Source of the DNA: Amycolatopsis sp. 195334CR
GTDB lineage: Bacteria > Actinomycetota > Actinomycetes > Mycobacteriales > Pseudonocardiaceae
DNA length: 64,000 bases
Assembly: GCF_017309385.1 (NCBI RefSeq)
Contig: NZ_JAFJMJ010000001.1
Coordinates: 1,302,001-1,366,000 of the forward strand
Reading direction: 5' to 3'
Shown here: one piece after another, positions 9,100 through 18,431 of the stretch
Numbering within the stretch: position 1 is the stretch's first letter
Layout: the number at the start of each line of letters is the position of its first letter
The notes under the pieces: generated by a model
Database searches by the model: none
What the model saw: only the letters and a program-made list of their open reading frames with translations
Told to the model about the DNA's origin: nothing
Program-made: the position numbers and the translations under genes

Positions 9100-9909
9100 T
9101 CAGTCGTCGGTGGCGGCCAGGCTGCCGAGGAGTTGCAGTGCTTCGGCGGTCTGGCTGTCCGCGTCCGCCTGGTAGATCACCAGCTGCTGCCCCGGGGCGC
9201 TGTTCACCGTCAGGCTCTCGTAGCTCAGCGTCAGCGCGCCGACCAGCGGGTGCCGGAACCGCTTGGTCTCGCCCGTCTTCTGCCGGATGTCGTGCCGGGC
9301 CCACAGCTTGCGGAACTCCGCGCTCTTCACCGACAACTCCCCGACCACCTCGATCAACCGAGGGTCGTCCTGGTCGGTCGCCGCCGCGCGCAGCGCGCCG
9401 ACGGTGTTCACCGCCACCTTCTCCCAGTCCGGGTAGAACGCGCGCCCGTCGGGATCCAGGAAAACCAGGCGCAGCAGGTCGTCGCTGTACCGGTGCCCGG
9501 CGAACAACGCGCCACCGAGTGCGTTGTGCGCGAGCACGTTCAGGTACGGCCCGAGCACCACGGCCGGGGTGTCCGGCCAGGCGGCCATGCTGCGCAACAG
9601 GTTCTCGCTGACGCGATCACCGGCCGGGCGGCGGGCGGGCAACGGCCGCGCGACGCGGTGCAGGTGCGCGGCGAGTTCCTCGTCCAGGTCGAGCGCCTGC
9701 GCCAGCGCGTCGAGCACCTGCGCCGACGGGTTCCGCTCGCGCCCCTGCTCCAGCCGGATGTAGTAGTCGGTGCTGACCCCGGCCAGCAGCGCGACCTCCT
9801 CGCGGCGGAGCCCGCTCACCCGGCGGCGCGGGCCCGGCGCCAGTCCGGCGTCCTCCGGCTTGGCCTGCGCGCGGCGGGCCCGCAGGAACTGCCCCAGCGG
9901 ATTCGTCAT
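9100..9909 (-). CDS. XRE-type regulator with MmyB-like ligand-binding domain
   Basis: 269 residues. The N-terminal helix-turn-helix (about 10-80) contains GLRREEVALLAGVSTDYYIRLEQGRERNPS, diagnostic of the MmyB/MLTR subgroup; residues 100-260 form the PAS-like ligand domain (NVLAHNALGGALFAG, LSVKSAEFRKLWARHDI). Actinomycetes carry many such regulators, often next to short-chain dehydrogenases or transporters, but here there is no divergent partner: the gene is convergent with the glucosidase and followed upstream by manA. Target unknown. Confidence 0.93.
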   Translation of the reverse strand: MTNPLGQFLRARRAQAKPEDAGLAPGPRRRVSGLRREEVALLAGVSTDYYIRLEQGRERNPSAQVLDALAQALDLDEELAAHLHRVARPLPARRPAGDRVSENLLRSMAAWPDTPAVVLGPYLNVLAHNALGGALFAGHRYSDDLLRLVFLDPDGRAFYPDWEKVAVNTVGALRAAATDQDDPRLIEVVGELSVKSAEFRKLWARHDIRQKTGETKRFRHPLVGALTLSYESLTVNSAPGQQLVIYQADADSQTAEALQLLGSLAATDD

Positions 9910-9964
9910 GCCTTCGAGGCTAAACCGGCCGGCCGCCCGCTGGGTGGCCGTGCCGCACCCAGGT

Positions 9965-11188
9965 TCAGCAGGTACCCGCGGTCGCGCGGAACAACTGGGC
10001 GGGCTGGTCCCCGGTCGGCGTGATCGTCACCGCCGGGTCGACCGCGGCCAGCCAGATCGACTGCCCCCGGTTCAACTCCAGCTCCGCGCCGTCCTCGGCG
10101 ACCACGTGCAGCGCGCCCTCGGTGCACAGCAGGATCTGCGGACCGGTGCTCCCGGCGACCACCGGCTCCCGATCGCTCGCCGTCCACTCGATCCTGGACA
10201 GCTCGAACTCCGGCGCCCCGGTCCGGTACACCGCACCGCAGTCGCCCTCCTCGCCCTTGAGCACCGGCATCTCGGCGGCGGCGAAGTCCACCACGCGCAG
10301 CAGCTCCGGCACGTCCACGTGCTTCGGGGTCAGCCCGCAGCGCAGGATGTTGTCCGAGTTCGCCAGGATCTCCACGGCCGTGCCGTGCAGGTAGAGGTGC
10401 AGGTTCCCGGCGGGCAGGTAGATCGCCTCGCCCGCGCGCAGCACCAGCCGGTTCAGCAGCAACGCGGCCAGCACGCCGGCGTCACGCGGGTGCGCCTCGC
10501 CGAGTTCGAGGATCGTGCGGCATTCGGTGTCGAACTCGCCGTGGTCCTTCACGTGCGCCACGCACGCGTCGAGCACCTCGGGCAGCAGCTCGTCCAGCGT
10601 GGCCTGCGGCAGCGTGATCCAGGTGGTGAACAACGCGCGCAGCCCGTCCGAATCCGGCTGCGCGGCGAGCAGGCTGGAGTACTTCGCCAGCCCCGGCGTC
10701 TCGATCGCGTTCAGCAGCTTCACCGTGCGCGTCGGGTCGCGGAACCCGGCCAGCGCGTGGAACTCGGTGAGCGCGCAGACCAGTTCGGGCTTCGCGGTCG
10801 GGTCCGGGTAGTTACGGTTGGCCGCGTCCCGCGGGATGCCCGCCGCCTCCTCACGCGCGTAACCCTCGGCGGCCTGGTCGGCCGACGGGTGCGCCTGCAT
10901 CGACAGCGGTTCCTCGGCGGCCAGGATCTTCAGCAGGAACGGCAGCCGCCCGCCCCAGGTACCGGCGCACTTCTCACCGAGCTGGGCCACCGGGTCGGCC
11001 TCGACCAGCTCCAGCAGGCTGCGCTCGGTGCCGTCGGCAGCGACGACCTTCGACGGGTCGCCGGGGTGCGCCCCCATCCAGAGCTCGGCCTCCGGGTGCG
11101 GGGCGGGCACCGGCCTGCCCAGCAGCTCGGGGATGGTCGTCCTCGAGCCCCATGCGTAGGGCCGCACGGCGTTGCGCAGCAGCTCCAC
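9965..11188 (-). CDS. manA: Mannose-6-phosphate isomerase, class I
   Basis: Interconverts fructose-6-phosphate and mannose-6-phosphate, the entry to GDP-mannose for PIM/mannan and glycoproteins. 407 residues, the normal length. Type I zinc-site segments are visible: QAHPSADQAAEGYAREEA (Gln and His ligands), KPELVCALTEFHALAGFR (Glu ligand region) and LHLYLHGTAVEILANSDNI (C-terminal cupin). Last gene of a run manB, Trm112-like, SIS, manA on the minus strand; the gap to the SIS gene is 27 bases, consistent with an operon. Confidence 0.95.
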   Translation of the reverse strand: MELLRNAVRPYAWGSRTTIPELLGRPVPAPHPEAELWMGAHPGDPSKVVAADGTERSLLELVEADPVAQLGEKCAGTWGGRLPFLLKILAAEEPLSMQAHPSADQAAEGYAREEAAGIPRDAANRNYPDPTAKPELVCALTEFHALAGFRDPTRTVKLLNAIETPGLAKYSSLLAAQPDSDGLRALFTTWITLPQATLDELLPEVLDACVAHVKDHGEFDTECRTILELGEAHPRDAGVLAALLLNRLVLRAGEAIYLPAGNLHLYLHGTAVEILANSDNILRCGLTPKHVDVPELLRVVDFAAAEMPVLKGEEGDCGAVYRTGAPEFELSRIEWTASDREPVVAGSTGPQILLCTEGALHVVAEDGAELELNRGQSIWLAAVDPAVTITPTGDQPAQLFRATAGTC

Positions 11189-11215
11189 TGTGTTCTCAAC
11201 TCCTCGGCGACCTGG

Positions 11216-12301
11216 TCACGCGGTCGCGGACGTGTAGCGGCCGGCCCCGGGAATGCTTCCCGTCGCCAGACCCAGGTAGACCGCGGCGAGCTCGAACCGC
11301 AGCGCGAGCACCGCCGCCCTGGTGGGCTCGTCGGCGTCGATCTCCTCGGCGGGGGCGAGCACGTCGACCCCGGCGAGCATGTCCTCGGCCTGCCTCCGGG
11401 CGGCTTCGGCGCCGGGACCGGAACGCAGCGAGAGCAGCAGCACCCTCGGCTGCGGCAGCCCGCCCTCGTCCGGATCGGCGAAGATGTCGCGTTCGGTGGT
11501 GCTGCCGACCGCGGCGCGGTGCAGCGCCGGGCGGGCGAGCGCCTGGTGGTAGTCGGCCACGTCGCAGACCATCGCCGCCTGCGCGGCGAACGAGTGCGCG
11601 GCGTGCCCGGCCACGGCCAGCGCCACCGGGTCCAGCCCCCACAGCAGCGGGGTGCGGTCGGCCAGGCGCAGCGCGAGCACCTTCGCCGGGTTCACGAAGG
11701 ACTCGTGGTTGGGCTGGTCGCGTTCGGCCTCGGCGTCGAGCTGGTCGGCCAGCGCCTCCACGTCGGCGACCAGCACGCCCAGCGCGTTGGCGGTGAGCAG
11801 ACCGGTGGCGAACGCACGCGGGAAGGACAGCTCGGGCGGCACCGGGATGCGCGGCGCGAGCAGCAGGCCGCGCCCGGACACCGCGGCGGCCACCGGGCCG
11901 TCCGGCGGTGCCGAGAGCACCACGGTCGCGCCGTAGCGGGCGGCGCGCTCCAGCGACACCGCCAGCTCGCGGTCGTCGCCCTGCTCGGTGTGCGCCACCA
12001 CGACGTCGAGCGCGCCGATCCACGACGGGACCGACTCGCTGACCACGATCGGCACCGGGCAGGTCGGGGTGAGCAGCGCGGCGAGCATGTTCGTCACCGT
12101 GCGGCCGACCCCGGGCCTGGCCAGCAGCACCAGCGCCCGCGGGCGGCCGACGTCCAGCCGGTCGGCCAGGCCGATCTCGGCCGCCGCCTCGGTGGTGGCC
12201 CGGACCTGCGCCCCCGCCATCGCGGTGGCGCGCAGCAGGCCCCGCGCGTCGACGTCGGTCAGCCGCGCCGGGTCGTCGAGCAGCGTGTCGTCAATCACCA
12301 T
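11216..12301 (-). CDS. SIS-domain protein of the mannose operon
   Basis: 361 residues, related to the phosphoglucose/phosphomannose-isomerase-like SIS family and syntenic with mycobacterial Rv3256c. A sugar-isomerase fold is seen in two halves (RPRALVLLARPGVGRTVTNML; then HSFAAQAAMVCDVADYHQALARPALHRA). The exact reaction is unknown; the neighbours make a phosphosugar role in GDP-mannose supply likely. ATG 12301 overlaps the upstream Trm112-like gene by 11 bases, indicating translational coupling. A longer in-frame extension to 12496 exists but only shadows the small upstream gene. Confidence 0.88.
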   Translation of the reverse strand: MVIDDTLLDDPARLTDVDARGLLRATAMAGAQVRATTEAAAEIGLADRLDVGRPRALVLLARPGVGRTVTNMLAALLTPTCPVPIVVSESVPSWIGALDVVVAHTEQGDDRELAVSLERAARYGATVVLSAPPDGPVAAAVSGRGLLLAPRIPVPPELSFPRAFATGLLTANALGVLVADVEALADQLDAEAERDQPNHESFVNPAKVLALRLADRTPLLWGLDPVALAVAGHAAHSFAAQAAMVCDVADYHQALARPALHRAAVGSTTERDIFADPDEGGLPQPRVLLLSLRSGPGAEAARRQAEDMLAGVDVLAPAEEIDADEPTRAAVLALRFELAAVYLGLATGSIPGAGRYTSATA

Positions 12302-12509
12302 CGGTCGCGGGATCCTTTTCGGCCCGTTCGACGGCCTCGTCGAGCAGGAGCACCGGGATGCCGTCGCGGACCGGGTACACCCGGCCGCACGAGGTGCAGG
12401 TGAGCGCGTCCGCCTCCGGGTCTTCCGGGGAACCCGGCCGCAGCGGCGCGTGATCCTCCGACGGACACGCCAGGATCTCGAGCAGCTGCTCGTCAAGCGT
12501 TACGGCCAT
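12291..12509 (-). CDS. Trm112-like zinc-ribbon protein
   Basis: 72 residues with the Trm112p/YcaR pattern: LLEILACPSEDHAPL near the N-terminus and CTSCGRVYPVRDGIPVLL toward the end. It keeps three cysteines of a zinc knuckle (one CP, then CTSC). Trm112 proteins act as partners or stabilisers of other enzymes in other organisms; the bacterial role is not established. Sits between manB (41-base gap) and the SIS gene (11-base overlap), so it is part of the mannose operon. Confidence 0.9.
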   Translation of the reverse strand: MAVTLDEQLLEILACPSEDHAPLRPGSPEDPEADALTCTSCGRVYPVRDGIPVLLLDEAVERAEKDPATDGD

Positions 12510-12550
12510 GGTTCCTCCTTACCACCGCGAGGTCCGTGATTACCCTCGCC

Positions 12551-13909
12551 TCAGTCACGAACTATCGCCAGAACCTCATCGGTCAGAGCACGGACGGCCT
12601 GCTCGTCGGGTGCCTCGACGTTCAGCCGCAGCAGCGGCTCGGTGTTCGAGGCACGCAGGTTGAACCAGCTGCCGTCGTCGAGCCGTACGGTCAGCCCGTC
12701 CAGTTCGTCGACCAGCGCGCCGTCGCGGCCCGCGTAGGCGTCCTTGACCGCGACCTGGCGGGCGACCTGGTCGTCCACCGTCGAGTTGATCTCACCGGAC
12801 GCGGCGTAGCGCGAGTACTGGGCGGTCAGCTCGGACAGCGGGCCGTCCTGCTCACCGAGCGCGGCCAGCACGTGCAGTGCGGCCAGCATGCCGGTGTCGG
12901 CCTTCCAGAAGTCGCGGAAGTAGTAGTGCGCGGAGTGCTCGCCGCCGAAGATGGCGCCGGTGGCGGCCATCTCCTGCTTGATGAACGAGTGCCCGACCCT
13001 GGTCCGCACCGGCTTGCCGCCGTGCTCGGTGACGATCTCCGGCACCGCCTGCGAGGTGATCAGGTTGTGGATGATGGTGGCGCCCGGCTCCTTGACCAGC
13101 TCGCGCACCGCCACCAGCGCGGTCACCGCGCTCGGGGAAACCGGCTCACCGCGCTCGTCGACCACGAAGCAGCGGTCGGCGTCGCCGTCGAAGGCCAGTC
13201 CGGCGTCGGCGCCGGTCTCGCGGACCTTGGCCTGGAGGTCGACCAGGTTCTTCGGGTCGAGCGGGTTGGCCTCGTGGTTCGGGAAGCTGCCGTCCAGCTC
13301 GAAGTACATCGGGATGACGTCGACCGGGAGTCCGTCGAACACAGTCGGCACGGTGTGGCCGCCCATGCCGTTGCCCGCGTCCACCACGACCTTGAGCCGG
13401 CGGTTGGCCGAGAGGTCGACCAGCTGCCGCAGGTGGGCGGCGTAGTCGGCGAGCACGTCCCGCTCGGTCACCGTGCCGCGCTGCCCGGCGAACTCGGGCA
13501 CGCCCTGGCTCACCGTGTCGCGGATCTCACCGAGGCCGGAGTCCTGCCCGACCGGGGCGGCGCCGGCCCGGCACAGCTTGATCCCGTTGTACTGGGCGGG
13601 GTTGTGGCTGGCGGTGAACATCGCGCCCGGCAGGTTCAGCGAACCGGAGGCGAAGTACAGCTGGTCCGTGCTGGCCAGGCCGATGTTGATCACGTCGAGG
13701 CCCTGCGAGGTGACGCCCTCGGCGAAGGCCGCGGCCAGGCCCGGCGAGGACTCGCGCATGTCGTGGCCGATCACCACGGCCGTGGGCACGTCCAGCTTCA
13801 CGAGCAGGGCGAACGCGGCCCCGAAGTCCCGGACGAGGTCGGCGTTCAGCTGCTCCCCGACAACGCCACGGATGTCGTAGGCCTTCACGATGCCCGACAG
13901 GTCTGACAC
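12551..13909 (-). CDS. manB: Phosphomannomutase/phosphoglucomutase
   Basis: Converts mannose-6-phosphate to mannose-1-phosphate, the step after ManA toward GDP-mannose. 452 residues of the alpha-D-phosphohexomutase family: the phosphoserine loop FTASHNP puts the catalytic Ser at residue 101, the Mg site is FDGDADRC, the sugar loop GEHSAHYYFRD and the C-terminal phosphate loop RASNTEPLLRLNVE. Head of the minus-strand mannose operon; divergence of function toward glucose cannot be excluded. Confidence 0.95.
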   Translation of the reverse strand: MSDLSGIVKAYDIRGVVGEQLNADLVRDFGAAFALLVKLDVPTAVVIGHDMRESSPGLAAAFAEGVTSQGLDVINIGLASTDQLYFASGSLNLPGAMFTASHNPAQYNGIKLCRAGAAPVGQDSGLGEIRDTVSQGVPEFAGQRGTVTERDVLADYAAHLRQLVDLSANRRLKVVVDAGNGMGGHTVPTVFDGLPVDVIPMYFELDGSFPNHEANPLDPKNLVDLQAKVRETGADAGLAFDGDADRCFVVDERGEPVSPSAVTALVAVRELVKEPGATIIHNLITSQAVPEIVTEHGGKPVRTRVGHSFIKQEMAATGAIFGGEHSAHYYFRDFWKADTGMLAALHVLAALGEQDGPLSELTAQYSRYAASGEINSTVDDQVARQVAVKDAYAGRDGALVDELDGLTVRLDDGSWFNLRASNTEPLLRLNVEAPDEQAVRALTDEVLAIVRD

Positions 13910-14016
13910 GCCCTCTCCCGGTGGTTTCGACGACGACTCGTGCGCTCGATGCGCGTCGGAAAGCCTACCGGCGAGGTGCGACGGTGGATGCAGGTACTGA
14001 ATTAACGGTAAGTGGA

Positions 14017-14376
14017 TCAGTGCTTGATGGGGTCGGGCAGGACCCTGAGATGGCCGCGACGCCCGGAGGGCGCTTCCGGTTCGGCCTGGGTGGCGGGCCC
14101 GTCCTGGCGCCCCGCCTCCCGGACGGCTTCGGCGAGTGCGGTGAGCTCGTCACCCGAGGGCTGCGGTGCGGCGAAGCCGCCCTCGTGGCGCACGACCTCC
14201 CAGCCCCTCGGCGCGGTCAGCCGCAGGGCGTGCTCCTCGCACAGGTCGTAGGAGTGCGGCTCGGAGGCGGTCGCCAACGGTCCCACGACAGCGGTCGAGT
14301 CGCTGTAGGCGTAGGTCAGCGTGGCGACAGCGGGCTCCAGGCACCCTGTCCGCGAACACTTTCGTACGCTCGGCAC
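14017..14376 (-). CDS. DUF3499 family protein
   Basis: Function unknown; an actinobacterial family kept next to manB/whiB (mycobacterial Rv3258c position). 119 residues, GTG start at 14376. The conserved N-terminus RKCSRTGCLEPAVATLTYAY and SYDLCEEHALRLTAPRGWEVV supplies three Cys and a His that could form a zinc site; the last 40 residues are low-complexity and charged. Divergent from the zincin-like gene by about 100 bases. Confidence 0.9.
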   Translation of the reverse strand: MPSVRKCSRTGCLEPAVATLTYAYSDSTAVVGPLATASEPHSYDLCEEHALRLTAPRGWEVVRHEGGFAAPQPSGDELTALAEAVREAGRQDGPATQAEPEAPSGRRGHLRVLPDPIKH

Positions 14377-14479
14377 AAGGTCAGACGATAGCGCTTAACA
14401 CGCGCCACTTCGCGCAGGCGCACCGGTGAGGCGGATTCTCGCCTCGTGCACGGGGGCGCGTACCCTTCGTTCCGTGGCG

Positions 14480-14941
14480 ATGGCTCGTGGATTCCGACAG
14501 CAGCAGCGCCTGCGCCGGGACCGGCACGGGCGTGGCCTGCGCGGGCCCCTGTACCCGTCCACCCTGCCCGCCGCCTCGAGCCGGGCGGAGAAGTTCGACG
14601 CGCTGGTCCTGGACGCGCTGGAGCCGATCGAGGCCCGCTGGCGGCACGAGCTGACCAAGCTGGACGTCGCGGTCGACGACGTGCCGGAGGTCCGGCGCAA
14701 CGGCCGCCCGGTGAACACCGAGGGCGTGCTGCACGACGGCTCGGTCCCGCTGTCCAGGCTGGTCCCGGCCGGGGTCGACCGGGCTGGCCTGCCCACGCGC
14801 GCGCGGATCGTGCTGTACCGGCGCCCGCTGGAGGCCCGCGCGAAGGACCCGGCCGAACTCGCCGAGCTGGTCCACGACGTGCTGGTCGAGCAGGTCGCCG
14901 GTTACCTCGGCGTCGAACCGGACGTGATCGAAGGCGAGTGA
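14480..14941 (+). CDS. Zincin-like (DUF1025) metallopeptidase-family protein, degenerate active site
   Basis: 153 residues from ATG 14480 (GTG 14474 is an equally possible start). Matches the small zincin-like family encoded next to whiB2 in actinobacteria (Rv3259 position): RAEKFDALVLDALEPIEARW, LARLVPAGVDRAGL-type segment, RARIVLYRRPLEARAKD. Where the family has HExxH the sequence is H-D-V-L-V followed by E-Q, so the catalytic Glu and second His are absent and peptidase activity is doubtful. The first 25 residues are basic and probably disordered. Confidence 0.85.
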   Translation: MARGFRQQQRLRRDRHGRGLRGPLYPSTLPAASSRAEKFDALVLDALEPIEARWRHELTKLDVAVDDVPEVRRNGRPVNTEGVLHDGSVPLSRLVPAGVDRAGLPTRARIVLYRRPLEARAKDPAELAELVHDVLVEQVAGYLGVEPDVIEGE

Positions 14942-14951
14942 CCTCGCCGGG

Positions 14952-17900
14952 TCAGCGGCGCGCCGCCGAACCCGACGGCGACTGCGTGCCCCGCCGGCTC
15001 GGCACCGCGGTCAGCGCCGCGAACAGCAGGGCCGCCACCTGCGCCAGCAGCAGCACGTTCCGCCCGCCACCGGTGTACTCGACGACCACCTCCGCCTGCC
15101 GCGTCGGCACCGCGACCGCCACCTGGTGCCCCCACGCCCGCACGATGGCCGCCTGCTCCCCGTTGACCGTGGCCTTCCAGCCCGGCTCCTCGTCGGCGGC
15201 CAGCACCAGCAGCCGCCCGGCCGGACCGTCGGACACCCGCACCCTGACCTCCGGCGGCACCGCCTCGACCACCGCGGTCCCGGCCACCGAGGCGTCCGCC
15301 GACTGGATCTCCGGCGGCCGTCCGTTCACCGCCCGCTGCGCCAGCTCCGGTGAGATGAGCACCACCGGCCCGCCGACCGTGGTCAGCCGCAGCACCTGCC
15401 GCCCGTCCGCGGCCGGTGGCGCCGCGGCCACCTGCTCCTCGGCGATCGCCAGGATCGGCGCGCCGTCCACGCCCGGCGGCAGCACCACGAACAGCACCCC
15501 GCTGGCGGCCATGCCCGCCACCGCCTCCTGCACCGGCTCGCGCACGCCGCTGAGCAGGTTCACCTGCCAGTCGGCCAGCCGCTCGCGCGCGCCGGTGGTC
15601 GGCACCAGGTCGTCGTCCCCGTAGGCGGGCAGCCGTCCGGCGGTCTGCCGCGCCGGTTCACCACCACCGGCCAGCACCACCACCGACCGCTGGGTCTGCG
15701 CGAGTTCGTTGGTCAGCGGGTCGGCCAGGCGCAGGCCACCGCCGACGGTGAGCGGGCCCGCACGCCCGGCGACCAGCGCCCCGGTGGCCAGCACCACCAG
15801 CAGCACCACCCCGCCGACGGCCGCCGCCTTGGGCAGCCAGGCCGCACCCGGCGTGGCCGTCCGCTCGCACGCCGCGAGCACCGCCCACAGCAACCCGGCC
15901 CCGGCCACCAGCAACGGCACCCCGGCGAACCCGGGGGTCAGCACCCCGCCCGGCGTGTCGGCGATCTCGACCGAGCGCACCAGCACCACCCCCGCCGCCC
16001 CCAGCAGCGCCAGCAGCAGGCCCGGCACCGCCCGCGCGGTCGGCCGCAGGATCAACGCCATCAACGCCGCCGCCAGCACCACCACGCCGACCGGCCAGGC
16101 ACCGGGACCGCCGGGCGCCAGCCCGAACAATTCACCGGCACCGGGCTGCGCCCCACCCGGCGCGCCCAGGCCGTGCAGCAGGAACTTCGGGTACCGCACC
16201 AGCACCGCGGGCCACGGCAGCAGCAGCAACAACGGCAGGAAAACCACGATCACCACGGACGCCGCCCGCCGCAGCAGCAGGCCCGGCGCCGGGAGCACGA
16301 CGAAGGCGACCACCAGGCCGACCAGCGCGAGCGCGTGCCCGAGTGGCGAGAAGGCCCCGAACACCGCGAGCCCGAGCGCGCACAACACCGAGGTGTGCAG
16401 CCACTTCCGGCGCTCGGCGGTCAGCACGGCGACGATCCCGGCGAGCACCACCGGCAGCAGCAGGTGCGCGCCGACCACGTCGAGCCGTCCCTGCGCGACG
16501 CCGGCGGTGGCCGCGGGCAGCAGCCCGTACCCGGCCGCGACCGCCGCGCGCACCCAGCGGCGCACCCGCAGCCGCCGCGTCACCGCGTAGGCGAGCAGCG
16601 CGGCGATCGGCGCCTCCAGCAGCAACACCAGCGCGACCAGCGTGGCCGGTCCGCCGACCGGGGCGAACACCGCGCCGAGCAGGCCGAGCACGGCCAGCGT
16701 CGGCGGGGCCGCGGCCGCCGTGCCGCCCCCGACCGCGTGCCACGAGGCCACGTAGTCCGACCACAGCTGCCCCAGCCCGCCGACCGGCAGCAGGTGCCCA
16801 CCGGCCAGGTCGAAGCCGAGCCGCCCGGTGTTCGTCACCAGCGCGATCGCGGTGAGCACCGCAAAAAGCACCACTGGCGGCGAAAACACCGTCGCGGCGA
16901 GGATCCGCCGCCGGTTGACTTCGACAAAAACGAGTTCGCGCGGCGTCTCGCGCGGACCGGGTGACGGCCGCGGCCGCTCCGGTTCGGCGGCGGGCTCGTC
17001 GGGCAGTTCGACCGCGACCACCCCGGCCGGCCGGCGCAACCCGGACACCAGCGACCGCCCCGAAGCCCGCACCCCGGCGGGCAGCGCGTCCGGGCCGACC
17101 GGACGGCGGCCACCGGTGGCACCGCCCATCGCCTCCGGCGGGATCCAGGCGGTTTCGGCGGCGGTGGTTTCGGGCAACCTGCCGAGTGCGGCCTCGCTCG
17201 CCACCCGGCGCCGGATCAACGACAGCACCAGCGCCCGGGTCGCGTTGCGCAGCCGGACGAACCGGCCGACCAGCAAACCGCGCACGGAACCGCGGTGGCC
17301 GGCCCGCTCCCGGCGCGCCGCTCTCAGCCCTGCCCGCCCACCGGCGAGGTAGCCGATGGCCCGGAACTCCGCGGCGGCCCGATTTCCCCGGCGCAGCAAG
17401 GCAAATCCCAGCCCGCGCAGCACGCACAGCAGGAGCAGCCGAGGCAGTCCCCACCAGAACGAGAGCGCCGAGCAGTTCACCAGGAAGGTGCGCAGGCCGA
17501 GCGCGCGATCGGCGGCGGCCAGCCCGTGCGGCACCGCGTGCGCGGTCCGCTGCCCGGTGGCCAGCGCACGTACGTGCCGCAGGCGCGCGGTCGGCACCGA
17601 CAGCACCACGCTGCCCGCCGCGTTCGCCCGCCAGCCGAAGTCGATGTCCTCGCGCAGCAACGGGATCGCGGTGTCGAAGCCGCCGAGCTCGGTCCACAGC
17701 TCACGCCGGACCAGCACTCCGGCGCTGGGCACGGCGAGCACCTCGGTGCTCTGCTCCGGCCGGTTCTCCAGGTCCCCGGCCACCGACTGCCGGTGCCCGG
17801 AGGCGTCGGTGGACAGCCCGGCTTCGGTGATCAGCCGCGGGTCGGTCCAGTCGACCGAAATCGGGCCGAGCACCCCGGCCGAGGGTGAGGTCTCGGCCGC

Positions 17901-18272
17901 GCGCAGCAACCGGTCGAGGCAGTCCGGCTCCGGCGCGCAGTCGTCGTGCAGCAGCCAGAGCCACGATCCCGGGTCGCCCCAGCGCTCGGTGGCGTGGGAC
18001 ACCGCGGCGGAAACCGCTTCGGCGAAGCCGGTTTCACCCGTGAGTGTGAGAACTCCGTCAAGGATCGGGCCCTCCCCGCCGACCGCCCCGTCCGGATCGG
18101 CGGCTTCGGCGAGCAGCAACGGCGTCCGGTCCGTGGAACCGGTGTCCACGGCGAGCACGTGACGGGGGCGCGGGCCGCTGCGGCGCAACGCGGACAACGC
18201 CAGCGGCAGCCAGGCTTCCCCGTTGTGGCAGACCAAAACCGCGAGGACGGGCACGGTGGCGAAGCTCGGCAC
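14952..18272 (-). CDS. Giant GT2 glycosyltransferase fused to multi-pass membrane domain
   Basis: 1106 residues. Residues 1-280 are a GT-A family 2 domain: AVLVCHNGEAWLPLALSAL, a DXD-like DDC in WLLHDDCAPEPDCL, and REDIDFGWRANAAG near the acceptor site. After a basic linker (about 300-470) come roughly a dozen hydrophobic helices, and the last 230 residues look extracytoplasmic. It probably elongates or transfers a polyprenol- or lipid-linked cell-envelope glycan; donor and acceptor are unknown. Position between the mannose block and whiB is consistent with envelope work. It ends 11 bases from the zincin-like gene, convergent to it. Confidence 0.88.
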   Translation of the reverse strand: MPSFATVPVLAVLVCHNGEAWLPLALSALRRSGPRPRHVLAVDTGSTDRTPLLLAEAADPDGAVGGEGPILDGVLTLTGETGFAEAVSAAVSHATERWGDPGSWLWLLHDDCAPEPDCLDRLLRAAETSPSAGVLGPISVDWTDPRLITEAGLSTDASGHRQSVAGDLENRPEQSTEVLAVPSAGVLVRRELWTELGGFDTAIPLLREDIDFGWRANAAGSVVLSVPTARLRHVRALATGQRTAHAVPHGLAAADRALGLRTFLVNCSALSFWWGLPRLLLLCVLRGLGFALLRRGNRAAAEFRAIGYLAGGRAGLRAARRERAGHRGSVRGLLVGRFVRLRNATRALVLSLIRRRVASEAALGRLPETTAAETAWIPPEAMGGATGGRRPVGPDALPAGVRASGRSLVSGLRRPAGVVAVELPDEPAAEPERPRPSPGPRETPRELVFVEVNRRRILAATVFSPPVVLFAVLTAIALVTNTGRLGFDLAGGHLLPVGGLGQLWSDYVASWHAVGGGTAAAAPPTLAVLGLLGAVFAPVGGPATLVALVLLLEAPIAALLAYAVTRRLRVRRWVRAAVAAGYGLLPAATAGVAQGRLDVVGAHLLLPVVLAGIVAVLTAERRKWLHTSVLCALGLAVFGAFSPLGHALALVGLVVAFVVLPAPGLLLRRAASVVIVVFLPLLLLLPWPAVLVRYPKFLLHGLGAPGGAQPGAGELFGLAPGGPGAWPVGVVVLAAALMALILRPTARAVPGLLLALLGAAGVVLVRSVEIADTPGGVLTPGFAGVPLLVAGAGLLWAVLAACERTATPGAAWLPKAAAVGGVVLLVVLATGALVAGRAGPLTVGGGLRLADPLTNELAQTQRSVVVLAGGGEPARQTAGRLPAYGDDDLVPTTGARERLADWQVNLLSGVREPVQEAVAGMAASGVLFVVLPPGVDGAPILAIAEEQVAAAPPAADGRQVLRLTTVGGPVVLISPELAQRAVNGRPPEIQSADASVAGTAVVEAVPPEVRVRVSDGPAGRLLVLAADEEPGWKATVNGEQAAIVRAWGHQVAVAVPTRQAEVVVEYTGGGRNVLLLAQVAALLFAALTAVPSRRGTQSPSGSAARR

Positions 18273-18366
18273 GCGCTCACCCTACGGGCCGGGCGGGCAG
18301 GCACCCCGGCGGGGCGACTGTCGCGTTAGGAGGGTCTCACTGACTGGAAACCCGGCCGCTCAAATG

Positions 18367-18420
18367 GCGAGACGGCGTGCTCGCCGGGGTGCGCACACCC
18401 TGGCGAACACGCCGTCTCGC
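18367..18420 (-). terminator. Hairpin terminator between whiB and the GT2 gene
   Basis: Nineteen-base arms (18367-18385 and 18402-18420) with one mismatch and a 16-base loop, just after the whiB stop codon. A short T-rich stretch (CATTTG) follows on the minus strand. It separates whiB from the glycosyltransferase, so whiB is probably monocistronic. Confidence 0.8.
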
Positions 18421-18431
18421 GGAGCTTTTGC

